A stretch of DNA of 7,418 nt from Flavobacteriaceae bacterium (GTDB lineage: Bacteria; Bacteroidota; Bacteroidia; Flavobacteriales; Flavobacteriaceae), in contig JAESTG010000354.1 of the NCBI GenBank assembly GCA_016763715.1, forward strand, positions 1 through 7,418, read 5' to 3'. This document shows positions 6,591 to 7,418 of this stretch, piece after piece (within the stretch, counting starts at the first letter, position 1; every line of letters begins with the position of its first letter). A program made the translations under genes and the position numbers. The notes under the pieces were generated by a model that was given only the letters and a program-made list of their open reading frames with translations, made no database searches and was not told the origin of the DNA.

Positions 6591-7418
6591 TTTTTTTCGA
6601 GAGCGTCAAAGCCAGCCTCACTGATACGTTTGGTGCTCTTAAAGTGCTTTAGCAACTCCACCACTGTCTTTTCTCCAATCCCCGAAATAGTTTCCAAGGT
6701 CGAATCTAGTGCTTCTTTACTACGTTTGTCGCGATGAAAAGTAATTCCAAACCGATGTGCCTCATTTCTTAGTTGCTGAATGATTTTTAATGTTTCAGAT
6801 TTTTTGTCCAAATACAACGGAATGGGATCCTCTGGATAAAATAGCTCTTCCAAACGCTTGGCAATACCCACAATAGCTATTTTACCTCGCAATTCCAATT
6901 TATCTAAACTTTTTAAAGCCGAAGACAACTGTCCCTTTCCTCCATCTACGATGATTAATTGTGGTAATGGTTGCCCCTCTTCCTTCAATCTTTTATAACG
7001 ACGATACACAACCTCTTCCATTGAAGCAAAATCATCTGGCCCTACTACCGTTTTTATATTGAATTTACGATAATCTTTCTTACTCGGTTTTCCATTCTTA
7101 AACACCACACAGGCAGCCACTGCATTTGTGCCTTGAATATTACTATTATCAAAACACTCGATATGACGAGGCTCTTCCGAAAGTCTCAAATCTTTTTTCA
7201 TTTGTGCCATAATACGATTGGCATGACGTTCTGGGTCTACAATTTTAGCTTGCTTAAATCGCTCCATTCGGTAATACTTAGCATTCCTAGTAGAGAGTTC
7301 CAATATTTTCTTTTTATCACCTGCTTTTGGAATGTGAATCTTAACATCAACTTCCGTTTTAATAGAAAAAGGAACATAGATTTCTTTACAAATGGAGCTG
7401 AAACGTTGTCTCAATTCA
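6575..7418 (-). CDS. uvrC: Excinuclease ABC subunit C, N-terminus outside the window, frameshifted at the C-terminus
   Basis: UvrC makes the incisions on both sides of a DNA lesion in the UvrABC nucleotide excision repair complex. The window holds 280 codons of a protein of about 600 residues; the GIY-YIG nuclease and UVR domains are outside. The first in-frame codon that could pass as a start, TTG at 7412-7414, is internal: the frame is open to the window edge and the text ELRQRF is mid-protein. The RNase H-like 5' nuclease domain is visible. Counting that TTG as residue 1, its catalytic residues are D89 in CFDNSNIQG, D157 in IIVDGGKGQL and H220 in RNEAHRFG. The first helix-hairpin-helix, ETISGIGEKTVVELLKHF (241-258), follows. 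The protein then ends abruptly at NSRSK, whereas the family carries a second helix-hairpin-helix; that sequence is present in another frame immediately downstream. The patatin gene follows and may be co-transcribed. Confidence 0.95.
   Translation of the reverse strand, partial: ELRQRFSSICKEIYVPFSIKTEVDVKIHIPKAGDKKKILELSTRNAKYYRMERFKQAKIVDPERHANRIMAQMKKDLRLSEEPRHIECFDNSNIQGTNAVAACVVFKNGKPSKKDYRKFNIKTVVGPDDFASMEEVVYRRYKRLKEEGQPLPQLIIVDGGKGQLSSALKSLDKLELRGKIAIVGIAKRLEELFYPEDPIPLYLDKKSETLKIIQQLRNEAHRFGITFHRDKRSKEALDSTLETISGIGEKTVVELLKHFKSTKRISEAGFDALEKNSRSK

Noticed and set aside
7412..7414. TTG as the start of the uvrC reading frame
   Set aside because: The frame is open to the window edge and this position is mid-protein in UvrC; the true start lies outside the window.

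Overview
The window looks like a stretch of a Flavobacteriaceae (Bacteroidota) chromosome, probably from a marine or environmental aerobe. The DNA is AT-rich and the genes lack Shine-Dalgarno sites. The outer-membrane patatin is of the Bacteroidota kind, and the closest protein resemblances I recognise are flavobacterial. All six genes lie on the minus strand, so transcription runs from high to low coordinates: uvrC (5' end outside the window), a patatin-like phospholipase with a beta-barrel, homogentisate 1,2-dioxygenase, 4-hydroxyphenylpyruvate dioxygenase, an exported DUF3108 protein, and tryptophan 2,3-dioxygenase (3' end outside the window).

Region 1 (about 6520-7418) is the C-terminal half of the excision nuclease subunit UvrC. 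Its reading frame breaks at a run of seven A (coding strand). As read, the protein stops 5 codons later. Removing one A gives 23 further codons that restore the expected second helix-hairpin-helix and end at 6520. This is the most noteworthy feature of the window.

Region 2 (4237-6483) is a 748-residue patatin with a signal peptide, a complete Ser-Asp dyad, a POTRA-like linker and a C-terminal outer-membrane barrel (PlpD-like). It begins with TTG, and its signal peptide contains an (ATC)n microsatellite.

Region 3 (1-4011) is an aromatic amino acid catabolic cluster of three oxygenases. HppD converts 4-hydroxyphenylpyruvate (from Tyr/Phe) to homogentisate. HmgA opens the homogentisate ring to maleylacetoacetate. 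KynA opens the indole ring of tryptophan to N-formylkynurenine. A secreted DUF3108 protein of unknown function sits between hppD and kynA and is only 3 nt from kynA. The later steps (maleylacetoacetate isomerase, fumarylacetoacetase, kynurenine formamidase) are not in the window. Short inverted repeats precede hmgA and hppD and might be operators, but that evidence is weak.

I see no tRNA, rRNA, CRISPR array, insertion sequence, prophage or attachment site, and no gene-free stretch over 300 bases. Apart from the uvrC frameshift the window reads as ordinary housekeeping and catabolic DNA.
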